Assembly (NCBI GenBank): GCA_018883635.1 | Contig: JAHLFT010000031.1 | Coordinates: 1-48,502, forward strand | DNA: 48,502 nucleotides | Reading direction: 5' to 3' | Origin: Candidatus Lactobacillus pullistercoris | Lineage (GTDB): Bacteria; Bacillota; Bacilli; Lactobacillales; Lactobacillaceae | Shown here: one piece after another, positions 16,772 to 24,849 of the stretch | How the letters are laid out: every line of letters begins with the position of its first letter | Numbering within the stretch: the stretch's first letter is position 1 | Program-made: the position numbers and the translations under genes | Notes under the pieces: generated by a model | Databases searched by the model: none | The model's input: only the letters and a program-made list of their open reading frames with translations | What the model was told of the DNA's origin: nothing

Positions 16772-16880
16772 ACGTTTTGTTTAAAGAGATACTACCTGAT
16801 CAAATAATTGCTAATAATATAATTAATAGTTATTAATGATTAAATTTATTTATTGTCAGGTGTTAAAAAGGAGATATATT

Positions 16881-17156
16881 ATGAACAAGAATGAACTTGT
16901 TAAGGGTATTGCAGAAGAAACTGCAATGAGTCAAAAAGATGCAAAGAGTGCATTAGAGGCTACTTTAGAAATCATCAAGAACCACTTGGCAGATGGTGAT
17001 AAGGTTCAATTGATCGGCTTTGGTACTTTTGAAGTTCGTGATCGTGCAGCTCGTAAGGGTCGTAACCCACAAACTGGTGCAGAAATTACTATTCCTGCAA
17101 GTAAGTCACCTTCATTTAAGCCAGGTAAGAACTTTAAGGAAGCTGTTAACAAGTAA
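16881..17156 (+). CDS. hup: HU-family DNA-binding protein (first copy)
   Basis: 91 residues, standard HU length. HU bends and compacts DNA as a dimer. The beta-arm block [21 protein letters not shown] and the tip [15 protein letters not shown] are canonical. ATG 16881 follows AAGGAG; the tracked upstream start adds a nonsense hydrophobic extension. A second HU gene is at 45.6-45.9 kb; this copy differs in the N-terminal helices ([20 protein letters not shown]) and sits beside an accessory zone. Ends at a good terminator. Confidence 0.95.
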   Translation: MNKNELVKGIAEETAMSQKDAKSALEATLEIIKNHLADGDKVQLIGFGTFEVRDRAARKGRNPQTGAEITIPASKSPSFKPGKNFKEAVNK

Positions 17157-17180
17157 TTAAAGTTTGATATAAAGTAAAAA

Positions 17181-17211
17181 GAATGCCTTTGTTGGAGGGC
17201 ATTCCTTTTTT
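17181..17211 (+). terminator. Terminator of the first HU gene
   Basis: GAATGCC/GGCATTC stem followed by a T-run. Confidence 0.85.
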
Positions 17212-17239
17212 GATTTTTGGTAAAAATATAGTGTTTAAA

Positions 17240-17268
17240 TTGTCTGCTATGATGTCAATTAGTATAAT
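17240..17268 (+). promoter_or_regulatory. Promoter/operator of the second dinJ-yafQ operon
   Basis: TTGTCT, 17 bases, TATAAT. The spacer and -10 contain TGATGTCAATTAGTAT (17250-17265), which matches the block before the first pair except for one inserted A. Confidence 0.65.
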
Positions 17269-17315
17269 TATTATATAAGATGAATAGCGATTAGAACATT
17301 ATAGGAGTGGTCAGT

Positions 17316-17612
17316 ATGTCAACAGCTTCAATGAATTTTAAAGTTGATTCAAATACAAAAAATCTTTTTAATCAGGCAGCAGAGAATATGGGGTTAACTT
17401 CATCAGCATTGCTTAATATTTTTGTTACCCGTGTAGCTAGAGAGCAAGCTGTTCCTTTTAGCTTAAAGGTTGTTCCTGATAAGAGTAAGGTCATTGATGA
17501 GGAAAGTCAAAAAGCGATGATCAAGGAACTTGCTATCGTAAATGGATTAATTCCTGATGATGATAACAAAGTAGATGATTTAGATGAGTATTTTAAGAAC
17601 TTAGGGGTTTAA
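17316..17612 (+). CDS. dinJ: RelB/DinJ-family antitoxin (second copy)
   Basis: 98 residues. TASMNFKVDSNTKNLFNQAAENMGL then SALLNIFVTRVAREQAVPFSLKV is the DinJ ribbon-helix-helix domain and linker. AGGAG nine bases ahead sets the start at ATG 17316; the tracked GTG lies within the ribosome site. The acidic tail (PDDDNKVDDLDEYF) should bind the toxin that begins one base after the stop. Confidence 0.88.
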   Translation: MSTASMNFKVDSNTKNLFNQAAENMGLTSSALLNIFVTRVAREQAVPFSLKVVPDKSKVIDEESQKAMIKELAIVNGLIPDDDNKVDDLDEYFKNLGV

Positions 17613-17613
17613 A

Positions 17614-17958
17614 ATGTATCAAATTAGAACAACTAAGCTTTTTGATAGACGTTTTGCCAATTTAAAGAAATGTTTTGGGTTAAAAGATGATGAAACTCGT
17701 GATGCCATAGAAGCAATAAAATATACTATGATTTTGCTTCAAAGGGATGGTAAATTACCGCATAATAAAGATGATTCGAATGATCCAAATGGACCTTATT
17801 ATGATCACAAATTAACTGACGAACCATGGATAGGTTTTAATGAATATCATATTTTAGGGGATTTGCTAGTAATTTACTATAAAGTTGAATCTAAAAGAAC
17901 AATTAGATTTACAACGATAACTACTCATAAAGAACTTAGAGATGGTAATTTAAAGTAA
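17614..17958 (+). CDS. yafQ: YafQ-family mRNA interferase toxin (second copy)
   Basis: 114 residues. The central YYDHKLTDEPWIGFNEYHIL matches the YafQ pattern of HxL..W..Y.E.HI, followed by the core strands DLLVIYYKV and IRFTTITTHKEL with the C-terminal histidine. Translationally coupled to the antitoxin. Compared with the first pair, toxin and antitoxin are recognisably homologous but far from identical, while their promoter blocks are nearly the same. Confidence 0.85.
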   Translation: MYQIRTTKLFDRRFANLKKCFGLKDDETRDAIEAIKYTMILLQRDGKLPHNKDDSNDPNGPYYDHKLTDEPWIGFNEYHILGDLLVIYYKVESKRTIRFTTITTHKELRDGNLK

Positions 17959-18070
17959 GTAGGAAATTAAGTTTTAAAAAGGAACGTTAGTGATAAAAGT
18001 CATGTTGAGGTTATGGATGTTCCATTACCTGTAAAAATAGGATTTGATGTAAACACGATTGAGTCATAAT
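17959..18070 (+). other. Possible gene remnant after the second TA pair
   Basis: One frame ending TAA at 18070 reads SHVEVMDVPLPVKIGFDVN-like protein without a supported start. It looks like the tail of a lost gene; nothing else is visible before the terminator. Confidence 0.25.
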
Positions 18071-18082
18071 ATATGAGTAGTT

Positions 18083-18126
18083 AAAAAGCGTTAGCTTACT
18101 TAGGCAAGTAGGTTAACGCTTTTTTA
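18083..18126. terminator. Terminator between the TA pair and the CAP-domain pseudogene
   Basis: AAAAAGCGTTA and TTAACGCTTTTTT pair around an inner TTACT/AGTA stem; usable by both convergent units. Confidence 0.82.
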
Positions 18127-18157
18127 GGTTGAAATTATACAGTAACAAAATAAAGGA

Positions 18158-19029
18158 TTAATAAAAGTTGGCTACGAAATCATATGCTGCTGCATATTTG
18201 TCACTAGTATTTGTATTAATGGTAAATCCACAGCCCATTTGATTATAGTTGCCGTTTAATAATAGATCTCTATGTCTCCAGTTAGCAACTGAATCATTAT
18301 AGATAAATCTATTTAAGATCCCACTTGCAATTTGTTTCGGAGTATCTCCAGGTCTAACTGAACCACCTAAAAGTACTTCTCCATATTTGGTCATTTCACC
18401 GTTAGGTCTAACGTGACTATGTTTTTGTATAGCTTCTGATGATCTTATATTGGCATATTTTTGTAATTCGTTGTTTTCAATGAAAGGACTCATTCTTTTC
18501 TTAGCTCGTAAATCATTTAGTTGTTGAATAAAACTATGTTCAACTTTTTGTGCAAAATCTTTAGTGGTAAAGTTTGATTTATTACTATTATCTTTTTTAT
18601 TTAACTTACCATTTGAATTTATAGTCGTAGTTAGTGAAGTAGTATTTTTTGTATTATTATTATTTTTAATTTGTTTTCCTTTAGGCTTATTAGTGCCATA
18701 GGAATTAATCCATTTATTTTTTCCTACATGATACCAAATTGTTCCATTTAAGTCTTGTTTTTCATCATAGACTTTGACTGTATTTTGTAAAATTAGTGAT
18801 GTTTTTTGAGCATTAGGTTTCTTATAAACTACACCTGCATCTAAGTCTAGATAATTGATATTTACTTTGAATAAATATTTAGCTGAGTTAACTTAACTTT
18901 AATTTTACTTGAAGTTTCTACTGTTTGAGGTGTAAAGATATTAGGATTTGAGTATTGTGCACCTATGGCAAAAGTTGATACTAATCCTGTTGTAGCTGCT
19001 AATTTAATAAGTGTAACTTTTTTAATCAT
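18158..19029 (-). pseudogene. Secreted CAP (SCP/PR1)-domain protein, frameshifted
   Basis: ATG 19029 behind AAAGG opens a signal peptide (IKKVTLIKLAATTGLVSTFA) and runs ~50 codons to a stop near 18863. A second frame takes over near 18890 and stays open to 18158: a surface-layer/SH3-like block (DAGVVYKKPNAQK..WYHVGKNKWI), an N/T/K-rich linker, then the CAP domain (FIQQLNDLRAKKRM..NWRHRDLLLNG..MGCGF). Joining the frames needs a one-base change within AAAGTTAAGTTAACTC (about 18885-18900). The tracked 111-residue ORF is only its C-terminus. CAP proteins in lactobacilli are exported and of uncertain function. Sequencing error is the alternative to true decay. Confidence 0.75.
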
Positions 19030-19120
19030 ATTTGTTTTCCTTTCAATTTTATTTCTTTATTTATATTATTAAATTTAAAAGACAAAAATAAGTATATTTA
19101 AGATAAAAAAGAACTTTTAG

Positions 19121-19612
19121 CTAATAACATTTGCTATAAGTTCCATCATTTCTCAAAGAGTCGATATAATTTTTTCGCTTTTCAGAATCACTTTCCAGTG
19201 CAATGATATCTAGCTGGTGTTTTAAATCGTGAAAACGCCGATTAACTGTTTCCGAACTCTCACGATAGGGTTTGATACAGCTCGTATTGTGACTGAAGCA
19301 TATTGTTCATCTGCATTAAATCATTGTGCAAGTAGTGCTCATAACGCTGGGTTTCTTGCAGACTGATTAATAAAATCCCGCATAAATCAACAAAGGTCCG
19401 CATCATAAAAATGGTGCTGAGATTGTTTAAAAGGGGATTGTGGGTTTTAAAGGCAAAACCAATGTTACTAATCGTAAAAATCATCAAAACAATTAGTACA
19501 CTATTTAATCCGGCTTTTTGCGAAATATTTAAAATTGCATATTGCGTATGTTCATGATGTTGGATTTTATAAAAAAATAAAACAAAAGAAGGTAAATGCT
19601 TTACAAGTGCTG
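19121..19612 (-). pseudogene. Remnant of a sensor histidine kinase (AgrC/ComD, HPK10-like)
   Basis: On the minus strand, 19260-19612 encodes the last membrane spans of a sensor (VLIVLMIFTISNIGFAF..FVDLCGILLISL) and a coiled linker MLQSQYELYQ. After a shift near 19258 the next frame gives SSETVNRRFHDLKHQLDIIA, the H-box with phospho-acceptor histidine of the quorum-type kinases, then stops at 19121 before any ATP-binding domain. Both ends and the frame are broken, so it is dead. The ORF-track entry 19260..19844 reads through it into the antisense of the GtrA gene and is not a real gene. Confidence 0.65.
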
Positions 19613-19617
19613 TTTCA

Positions 19618-20184
19618 ATGAAGGACGAAGATTTAAGTTCTTTAGAAAATAATAAAGATGCCTTGACTAAATGGTTGTTAAAGCATAAAAATAATGGAAT
19701 AGTACATGCAATTTTGAAATGGCAGGTAAAGTATCCAAATATATACCAGTTTATTATTTTTAACTTGTTAAGTAATAGTGCGACAATTACCAACTTTGTG
19801 GTTTTATGGCTCAGCACCTTGCTTTTCTTTAAAAATATGACCATGCCTTTTTCTTGGTGGATCTTTGATTACACTAAGTCTTCAACAGGTGGTATTGGTG
19901 GATTTTACTCCTTCATTCTTGCATATGTCTGTGCCCAGATTGTAAATTACTATGTTCAAAGAAACATTGTTTTTGGAGCAAGTTTTGGCACTTGGAAATT
20001 ATTCTGGTATATTATAACTGTTTTATTTGCCGGAGTTGTTTCAGTATGGATGCCACCACATATTATTGAATGGCTCAGTCCATATATTCATGGCCTTTCT
20101 GCTACAGTAGCCAATATTTGTAATATTATTGCTCAAGTTATAATTAACTGGCCAATGATGAAATTCGTAATTATGAAGAATTAA
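19618..20184 (+). CDS. GtrA-like membrane protein
   Basis: 188 residues with four membrane helices in the order typical of GtrA/GtcA (FIIFNLLSNSATITNFVVLWL, the GFYSFILAYVCAQIVNYYVQRNIVF signature, WYIITVLFAGVVSVW and a last span). The family helps move or present undecaprenyl-phosphate-linked sugars for decoration of wall polymers. The GT2 gene 14 bp downstream is its expected partner. The ATG has no ribosome site and abuts the antisense kinase remnant, so the 5' end may have been rearranged; the predicted N-terminal 45 residues are soluble. Confidence 0.8.
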   Translation: MKDEDLSSLENNKDALTKWLLKHKNNGIVHAILKWQVKYPNIYQFIIFNLLSNSATITNFVVLWLSTLLFFKNMTMPFSWWIFDYTKSSTGGIGGFYSFILAYVCAQIVNYYVQRNIVFGASFGTWKLFWYIITVLFAGVVSVWMPPHIIEWLSPYIHGLSATVANICNIIAQVIINWPMMKFVIMKN

Positions 20185-20198
20185 TAAGGTGAGATAAC

Positions 20199-21215
20199 GT
20201 GAAAAAGACTTTAAGTATAATTGTTCCTGCGTACAATTCAGCGGATTATTTAGAGAGATGTGTCAATTCTTTAATCGTTGGTGGTGAGCAGTTAGACATC
20301 ATTTTGGTTGATGATGGTTCAACTGATGCTACACCAAAGATAGTTGATGAATATGCAGCTCGTTTTCCAAATCAAATTAGAGCGGTTCATGAAAAGAATG
20401 CTGGTCACGGAGGAGCAATTAACAATGGTTTGCGCCTTGCGAAGGCTAAATACGTTAAAGTGTGTGATAGTGATGACTGGCTCGATTTTAGCGGCTTAAA
20501 GCGTCTTCTTGATTTTATTGATCAGATTAATGAAAAAGGCGAAAGCATAGACATGATTATTACCAATTATGTTTATGATAAAGTTGGAGCAAAGCATAAA
20601 AAGCGAATTCATTTTTCACGTCTTCCTAAACAAAGAATTTTTGATTGGTCGGACGTCCGGATGTTAATTGGTCAATACATGATGATGCATTCAATTACTT
20701 ATCGCACAAATTTGTTAGTAAAAGAAGCTAAGATTTCTTTACCGACAAATGTGTCATATGATGATAACATCTTCGTGTTTGAACCATTGCGGTATGTTCA
20801 TAAAATGTATTATTTGGATACTGATTTGTATCACTACTTCATTGGTAGGGATGATCAGTCAGTTAATGAAAATGTCATGCTTAAGAAGATTGACCAACAA
20901 TTAATGATTAATCGGCGTATGATTAGATTTTATGCAACGAAGATCGATCCAAAAACGGATTTAGGACGTTATTTACGTTATTATCTAGAAATAATTACTG
21001 TCATCTCTTCAATTATTTTGATTCGTGGCCGGAGTCAACATTTCATCCAATTAAAGAAGGATTTATGGCAAGAAATTAAGGATTTAGATATTAATTTATA
21101 TCATCGCTTGAGAATGAGACCACTTGGAATAGGGGTAAATCTTCCAGGTAGTGTTGGCCGCAAGCTTTCTAGTGGATGTTATAGTCTTGTTCATAAAGTT
21201 TATGGTTTTAATTAA
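20199..21215 (+). CDS. Family 2 glycosyltransferase
   Basis: 338 residues, GT-A fold. SIIVPAYNSADYLERCVNSL opens the domain, VDDGST is at ~38-43 and the metal-binding DSDD at ~90-93. GTG start with AAGGTGAG upstream. The C-terminus has no obvious membrane spans, unlike CsbB-type partners of GtrA, so transfer may be to a cytoplasmic-side lipid or teichoic-acid acceptor. With GtrA it probably forms a wall or teichoic-acid glycosylation pair; donor sugar unknown. Confidence 0.85.
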   Translation: MKKTLSIIVPAYNSADYLERCVNSLIVGGEQLDIILVDDGSTDATPKIVDEYAARFPNQIRAVHEKNAGHGGAINNGLRLAKAKYVKVCDSDDWLDFSGLKRLLDFIDQINEKGESIDMIITNYVYDKVGAKHKKRIHFSRLPKQRIFDWSDVRMLIGQYMMMHSITYRTNLLVKEAKISLPTNVSYDDNIFVFEPLRYVHKMYYLDTDLYHYFIGRDDQSVNENVMLKKIDQQLMINRRMIRFYATKIDPKTDLGRYLRYYLEIITVISSIILIRGRSQHFIQLKKDLWQEIKDLDINLYHRLRMRPLGIGVNLPGSVGRKLSSGCYSLVHKVYGFN

Positions 21216-21224
21216 AGAAAAGAG

Positions 21225-21258
21225 GAAAAGCTAATGTTAGGTTAGCTTTTCTTTTTTT
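21225..21258 (+). terminator. Terminator after the GT2 gene
   Basis: GAAAAGCTAA/TTAGCTTTTC perfect stem with a T-run. Confidence 0.88.
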
Positions 21259-21275
21259 GTAAAAAATAAAAAATT

Positions 21276-21342
21276 TTGGCAATAAATGCGTACTTAATAT
21301 ATGAGGGATTAAATATTTTTAGTTACAAATTAGTGACTAAAA
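21276..21342 (+). promoter_or_regulatory. hicAB promoter and operator
   Basis: TTGGCA, 16 bases, TATATG as a likely promoter, then an inverted repeat TTTTAGTTAC..GTGACTAAAA (21317-21326/21333-21342, nine of ten pairs) over the start region, suited to binding by the ribbon-helix-helix end of HicB. Confidence 0.5.
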
Positions 21343-21361
21343 TTCGAAAGGATAATATAAT

Positions 21362-21616
21362 TTGAATAATAAGAAAAAATTATTAAGTCGCTTATATAGT
21401 AATCCAACAGATTTTACTTATCATGAAGCTAGAACCTTATTAACGTTATTAGGTTTTACAAAATACAATAAAGGAAAAACAAGTGGTTCAAGAATAATGT
21501 TTTTGAAAAATAATATTCCAATTTATTTACATAAACCACATTCTAGAAAAGAACTATTACATTACCAAATAAAAGAATTACAAGAAAAAATTATGGAGTT
21601 GAAAAAAGATGAATAA
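21362..21616 (+). CDS. hicA: HicA-family toxin
   Basis: 84 residues. The order KKLLSRLYSNPTDFTYHEARTLL, GFTKYNKGKTSGSRIMF, HKPHSRKELLHYQIKELQ is that of the double-stranded-RNA-binding-like HicA toxins that cut mRNA. In many HicA proteins a histidine follows the GS of the second block; here it is arginine (GSRIMF), a known subtype feature, leaving the HKPH histidines as candidates. TTG start with AAAGGA upstream. The antitoxin start overlaps the toxin end by eight bases. Confidence 0.82.
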   Translation: MNNKKKLLSRLYSNPTDFTYHEARTLLTLLGFTKYNKGKTSGSRIMFLKNNIPIYLHKPHSRKELLHYQIKELQEKIMELKKDE

Positions 21617-21950
21617 ACAATTTCTAAAATATAAAGGTTATCGTGGGAGCGTTGAATATTCGTTAGAAGATAACATATTATTTGGAAAAATTATCGGAAT
21701 AAAAGGTTTAATTTCTTATGATGGTAAAACTATTGAAGAGTTAAAAAAGCATTTTAAAAGAGCTTTAGATGATTATTTAGATCTATGTAAACAAAAGGGA
21801 ATTAAGCCAGAAAAAGAATATAAAGGTAATTTTAATGTTAGAATTTCTCCGAAACTTCATCAAAAGTTGGAAATATATTCTGAAAATCAACATCAAAGCC
21901 TAAATAAAAGTGTAGAACAAGCTATAGATAAATTTTTAACTAGAAATTAA
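21609..21950 (+). CDS. hicB: HicB-family antitoxin
   Basis: 113 residues. The N-terminal half is the degenerate RNase-H-like HicB fold (YRGSVEYSLEDNILFGKIIGIKGLISYDG, EELKKHFKRALDDYLDLC). The C-terminal ~45 residues (FNVRISPKLHQKLEIYSENQHQSLNKSVEQAI) are a ribbon-helix-helix DNA-binding domain that probably represses the operon through the inverted repeat upstream of hicA. Toxin-first order with overlap is standard for hicAB. Confidence 0.85.
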   Translation: MNKQFLKYKGYRGSVEYSLEDNILFGKIIGIKGLISYDGKTIEELKKHFKRALDDYLDLCKQKGIKPEKEYKGNFNVRISPKLHQKLEIYSENQHQSLNKSVEQAIDKFLTRN

Positions 21951-22171
21951 ACATAACAATGTTATTTTTTATACTTTGTATTATTTTTATTATTTATAAA
22001 AATATTTTTAAATTTATTTAGCTGCCAAAAAGCCTATTATATCAGTTCTGATAGTTATTATTTCTTACAAGTACATAAATTGATTTTCAAAAAACACTTG
22101 TAATTAAAATAATCGATGTTGTTATATAAATGTCGAAAGAAATAAGAGATTAAGATCGTGAGGTAGTTAAT

Positions 22172-22291
22172 ATGTTAGATATGATGAGAACTGAAATGAA
22201 AGTTAATGAATTACATTTTGCAAGTAAGAAAGTTACCATTGAAAATGCTGTAGATATGTTAACAGCTAATGGTTGGACTTCAGAAAATTAA
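22172..22291 (+). CDS. Small hypothetical protein (39 residues)
   Basis: Too short for the ORF track. ATG 22172 follows GTGAGGT with nine-base spacing and stops at TAA 22291. The peptide is amphipathic (MRTEMKVNELHFASKKVTIENAVDML..NGWTS), with no membrane span. It stands alone in the AT-rich stretch after hicAB (21951-22171 otherwise shows nothing). Real translation is plausible but unproven; function unknown. Confidence 0.45.
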   Translation: MLDMMRTEMKVNELHFASKKVTIENAVDMLTANGWTSEN

Positions 22292-22424
22292 TTATTATCT
22301 TTTTTAATGCATTTTACGATATTTTGAAGGTGTTTTCATGTTTTGGATTAGAGCTTGAGTGATATCTGGTGAAAGAAATTTATTGGGAAATTGTGAAATT
22401 CAGTCATATTAAGTTTACAACCAA

Positions 22425-22522
22425 GGTTTACTAAGCAGCTGATTAGTAAACCCGAGTAGATAACATACATTTCCCTGTAAAGGGCAGAAGCGTCTTGAGT
22501 AGCTTCTGTCTTTTCTTTTTTT
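22425..22522 (+). ncRNA. Candidate structured RNA ending in a terminator
   Basis: Three hairpins in a row: GGTTTACTAA/TTAGTAAACC (perfect ten pairs, 22425-22452), the small CCCTGTAAAGGG (about 22473-22484), and GGCAGAAGC/GCTTCTGTC with a T-run (22483-22522). No gene on the plus strand explains the terminator, since the 39-codon ORF ends 130 bp before and the next gene is antisense. A short RNA, or the 3' UTR of the small ORF, would fit. I do not recognise a known riboswitch. Confidence 0.4.
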
Positions 22523-22530
22523 AGTTAATT

Positions 22531-23363
22531 TTATCTTAAACTATGTTCATATATGAAATATCCAATCAAACAAGTGAGAGTATCACTGACAGCTTGTGCC
22601 CAAACGATACCATGATAACCAATTATTTTTTCTAAAATAATTAATGCTAGGAAGTAAATTACGCCCTGACGTGAGATAGCCATAATAAACGCTGCCCAGG
22701 CGTTGCCGATCGATTGAAAGACGGTTGTGTAAACTAGAACAATACCAACTAAAGGAGTAGTAATTACGCATGCGATTAACATATAACTACCGGCGTCAAC
22801 AATTGCTGCTTGATTCATAAAGATCGCTGTGACTTGACGTGAAAAGATAATTAATAAACCACCAAAGATGACGGCGTAAATAACCTGTACTAACATGTCA
22901 AAATCGATGATCTTCTTCAGTCGAGCCCAATTTTTCGCACCATAATTAAAACCAATTAGTGGTTGGGCACCAAATGCAAAGCCAACGATGTTCAGAATTA
23001 CGATACTATAAATTTTTTGAGTAATTCCCATTGCAGCGACTTTGTCAGCTCCATAAATTGCAAGGGAACTGTTGAGTAGTCCCATTCCAAAGGATTGGGC
23101 AAAATTGGTAATTGAACTTGGAATACCAATTGCAATAATATCCTTGATAGATTAGGCATCAATTTTCATAATTTTAGGATTTAAACTCATATAACGCGAC
23201 TTAGACAAAATAAAATAAATAAGAAGTGCATCAGTAATGGCATATCCTAAGATATTAGCTATACCTATGCCGGTTGCGCCCATTTTTAATACGAATAAAA
23301 AGATAGGATCAAGGATAATGGCAATAATGGTACCGGTCATTGTTGCAATCATAGCTTCTTGAT
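22531..23363 (-). pseudogene. MATE-family multidrug efflux transporter, broken
   Basis: The minus strand encodes the second half of a MATE transporter: ATMTGTIIAIILDPIFLFVL, then after an in-frame TAA at 23152-23154 the same frame continues SIKDIIAIGIPSSITNF, GMGLLNSSLAIYGAD, GFAFGAQPLIGFNYGAKNW and three more spans. The internal stop splits it into the two tracked ORFs. The N-terminal ~120-200 residues are missing: the frame closes at 23365, where a 5'-truncated GH3 gene starts on the other strand. Both defects make it non-functional as an efflux pump (MATE proteins need 12 helices). Confidence 0.85.
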
Positions 23364-24785
23364 TTCAATCAAGCAGATTTAGCTTCATGGGATTCTAAGA
23401 ATGGTGGTGCATATGTTCTTGATCCTGGTCGCTACCAAATTCAAATTAAGAATAATTCACACGATGCAATTGCTACACGTTCATTCAACTTGAACAAGAA
23501 AGTTGTTTACAACGCAAATAACAAGCGCCCTAGTGATAAGAAAGCAGCCAAAAACGAATTCCAATATGCTAAAGGTAATGTAACTTACTTAAGCAGAAAA
23601 GATAATTTTGCTAACTTTGATAAAGCAACTGCTGCTCCAAAGCCACAATCTTTATCACAAAAAGTTACTAATAATTCTACAATTGTAGCTAACAAGAATT
23701 ATGGTACAGCTCCAAAGGCTACTGGTAAAATGCCAGCCCAAAAGCAAAAGAATGGTGTCGAACTTAGCGACTTACGCGGTAAGAGTTATGATGATCCAAT
23801 GTGGAATAAGCTTTTAAGCCAAATGAGTGTTAAGGATTTAGGCAAGGTAATTACTTATGGTGGTTACCAAACATTCAGAATTCCATCAGTTAAGAAAGTT
23901 GAAACTTATGACTTCGATGGTCCATCAGGTTTAAGTTCAACATTCGTTAAAATGAACACAACTATGTTCCCAGGTGCTGAAATGATTGCTTCAACTTGGA
24001 ACAAGCAATTAGCTCATAAACGTGGTAAGACTGTTGGTGAACAGGGTAAACAAGCTGGCGTCTTTGGCTGGTATGGTCCTGCTATGAATATTCATCGTTC
24101 AGCCTTTGGTGGACGTGACTTTGAATACTACTCAGAAGATCCAACTTTATCAGGTAACATGGCTGCAAACGAAATTGCAGGTGCAAAGAGTGAAGGTGTA
24201 TACTCATACATGAAGCACTTTGCAATGAACAACCAAGAAACAAATAGATTAGCTGGTTTGATGGAATGGGATACTGAGCAATCCATTCGTGAAACTTACT
24301 TGAAGTCATTTGAAATGGCAACCAAAGATGGTGGTGCAGGTGCTGCTATGACTGCCTTCAGCTTCATTGGTAACCGTTGGTGCGGTGCTAATAAAGAATT
24401 GCTTCAAGACGTAATGCGCGGCGAATGGGGCTTCAGAGGATTTGCTGAAACTGACTACTTCGTTGCTAAAGGCGTAATGAATGCTGATGCAGCTATCGCA
24501 AATGGTAATGACTTAATGTTATCAACTACTGGTGTAGGTGCTAATGTTCAATACCAAAATAACCCAACTCAGGTTAGATACATGAGAAAAGCTGCTCACA
24601 ACATTATGTACACCGTTGTTAATAGTGGTGCTTATTCTAAGGGTAATTACAAGCATGGTCAAAGCACTTTGTTACCATACCAAAGAAGCTTTATTACTTA
24701 CTTTGTAATCGCATATGTTGTAATTGGTTTAATTCAACTTTTGGCAATCTTCCTTTATAGAAGAAAATATGTTAAAAATAATTAG
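23355..24785 (+). pseudogene. GH3-family glycosidase with permuted domains, 5'-truncated
   Basis: The frame is open from 23355, well before the tracked TTG start, and begins in the middle of a fibronectin-III-like domain (YVLDPGRYQIQIKNNSHD). It continues into a GH3 N-terminal-type catalytic domain: MKHFAMNNQETNR (KHF box) and GFRGFAETDYF, with the nucleophile Asp at about residue 322 of the tracked ORF. A C-terminal membrane span (~402-423) with RRKYVKNN follows. Domain order Fn3 then catalytic domain then anchor marks the permuted GH3 type seen in Firmicutes, so the GH3-C domain that should precede has been lost. Codon use is optimised, suggesting a once highly expressed enzyme. Probably inactive. 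Confidence 0.78.
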
Positions 24786-24804
24786 TAAAGCTTTTTAAAT
24801 AAAA

Positions 24805-24834
24805 GACGTGAGAGCCAGAGACTCTCACGTTTTT
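24805..24834 (+). terminator. Terminator after the GH3 remnant
   Basis: ACGTGAGAG/CTCTCACGT stem with five T. The ribosome site of the ROK gene follows at once with no promoter visible between, so ROK expression may depend on read-through. Confidence 0.75.
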
Positions 24835-24849
24835 GCTAGGAGAAATAAA

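Noticed and set aside
19260-19844. 194-residue minus-strand ORF in the track
   Set aside because: Its C-terminal part is a kinase remnant, but its N-terminal part is the antisense of the GtrA gene; it is a chance join, not a gene.
22425-22522. Known riboswitch or T-box
   Set aside because: I looked for T-box (GGUGG), S-box, TPP and preQ1-like conserved elements and found none; kept only as unclassified structured RNA.
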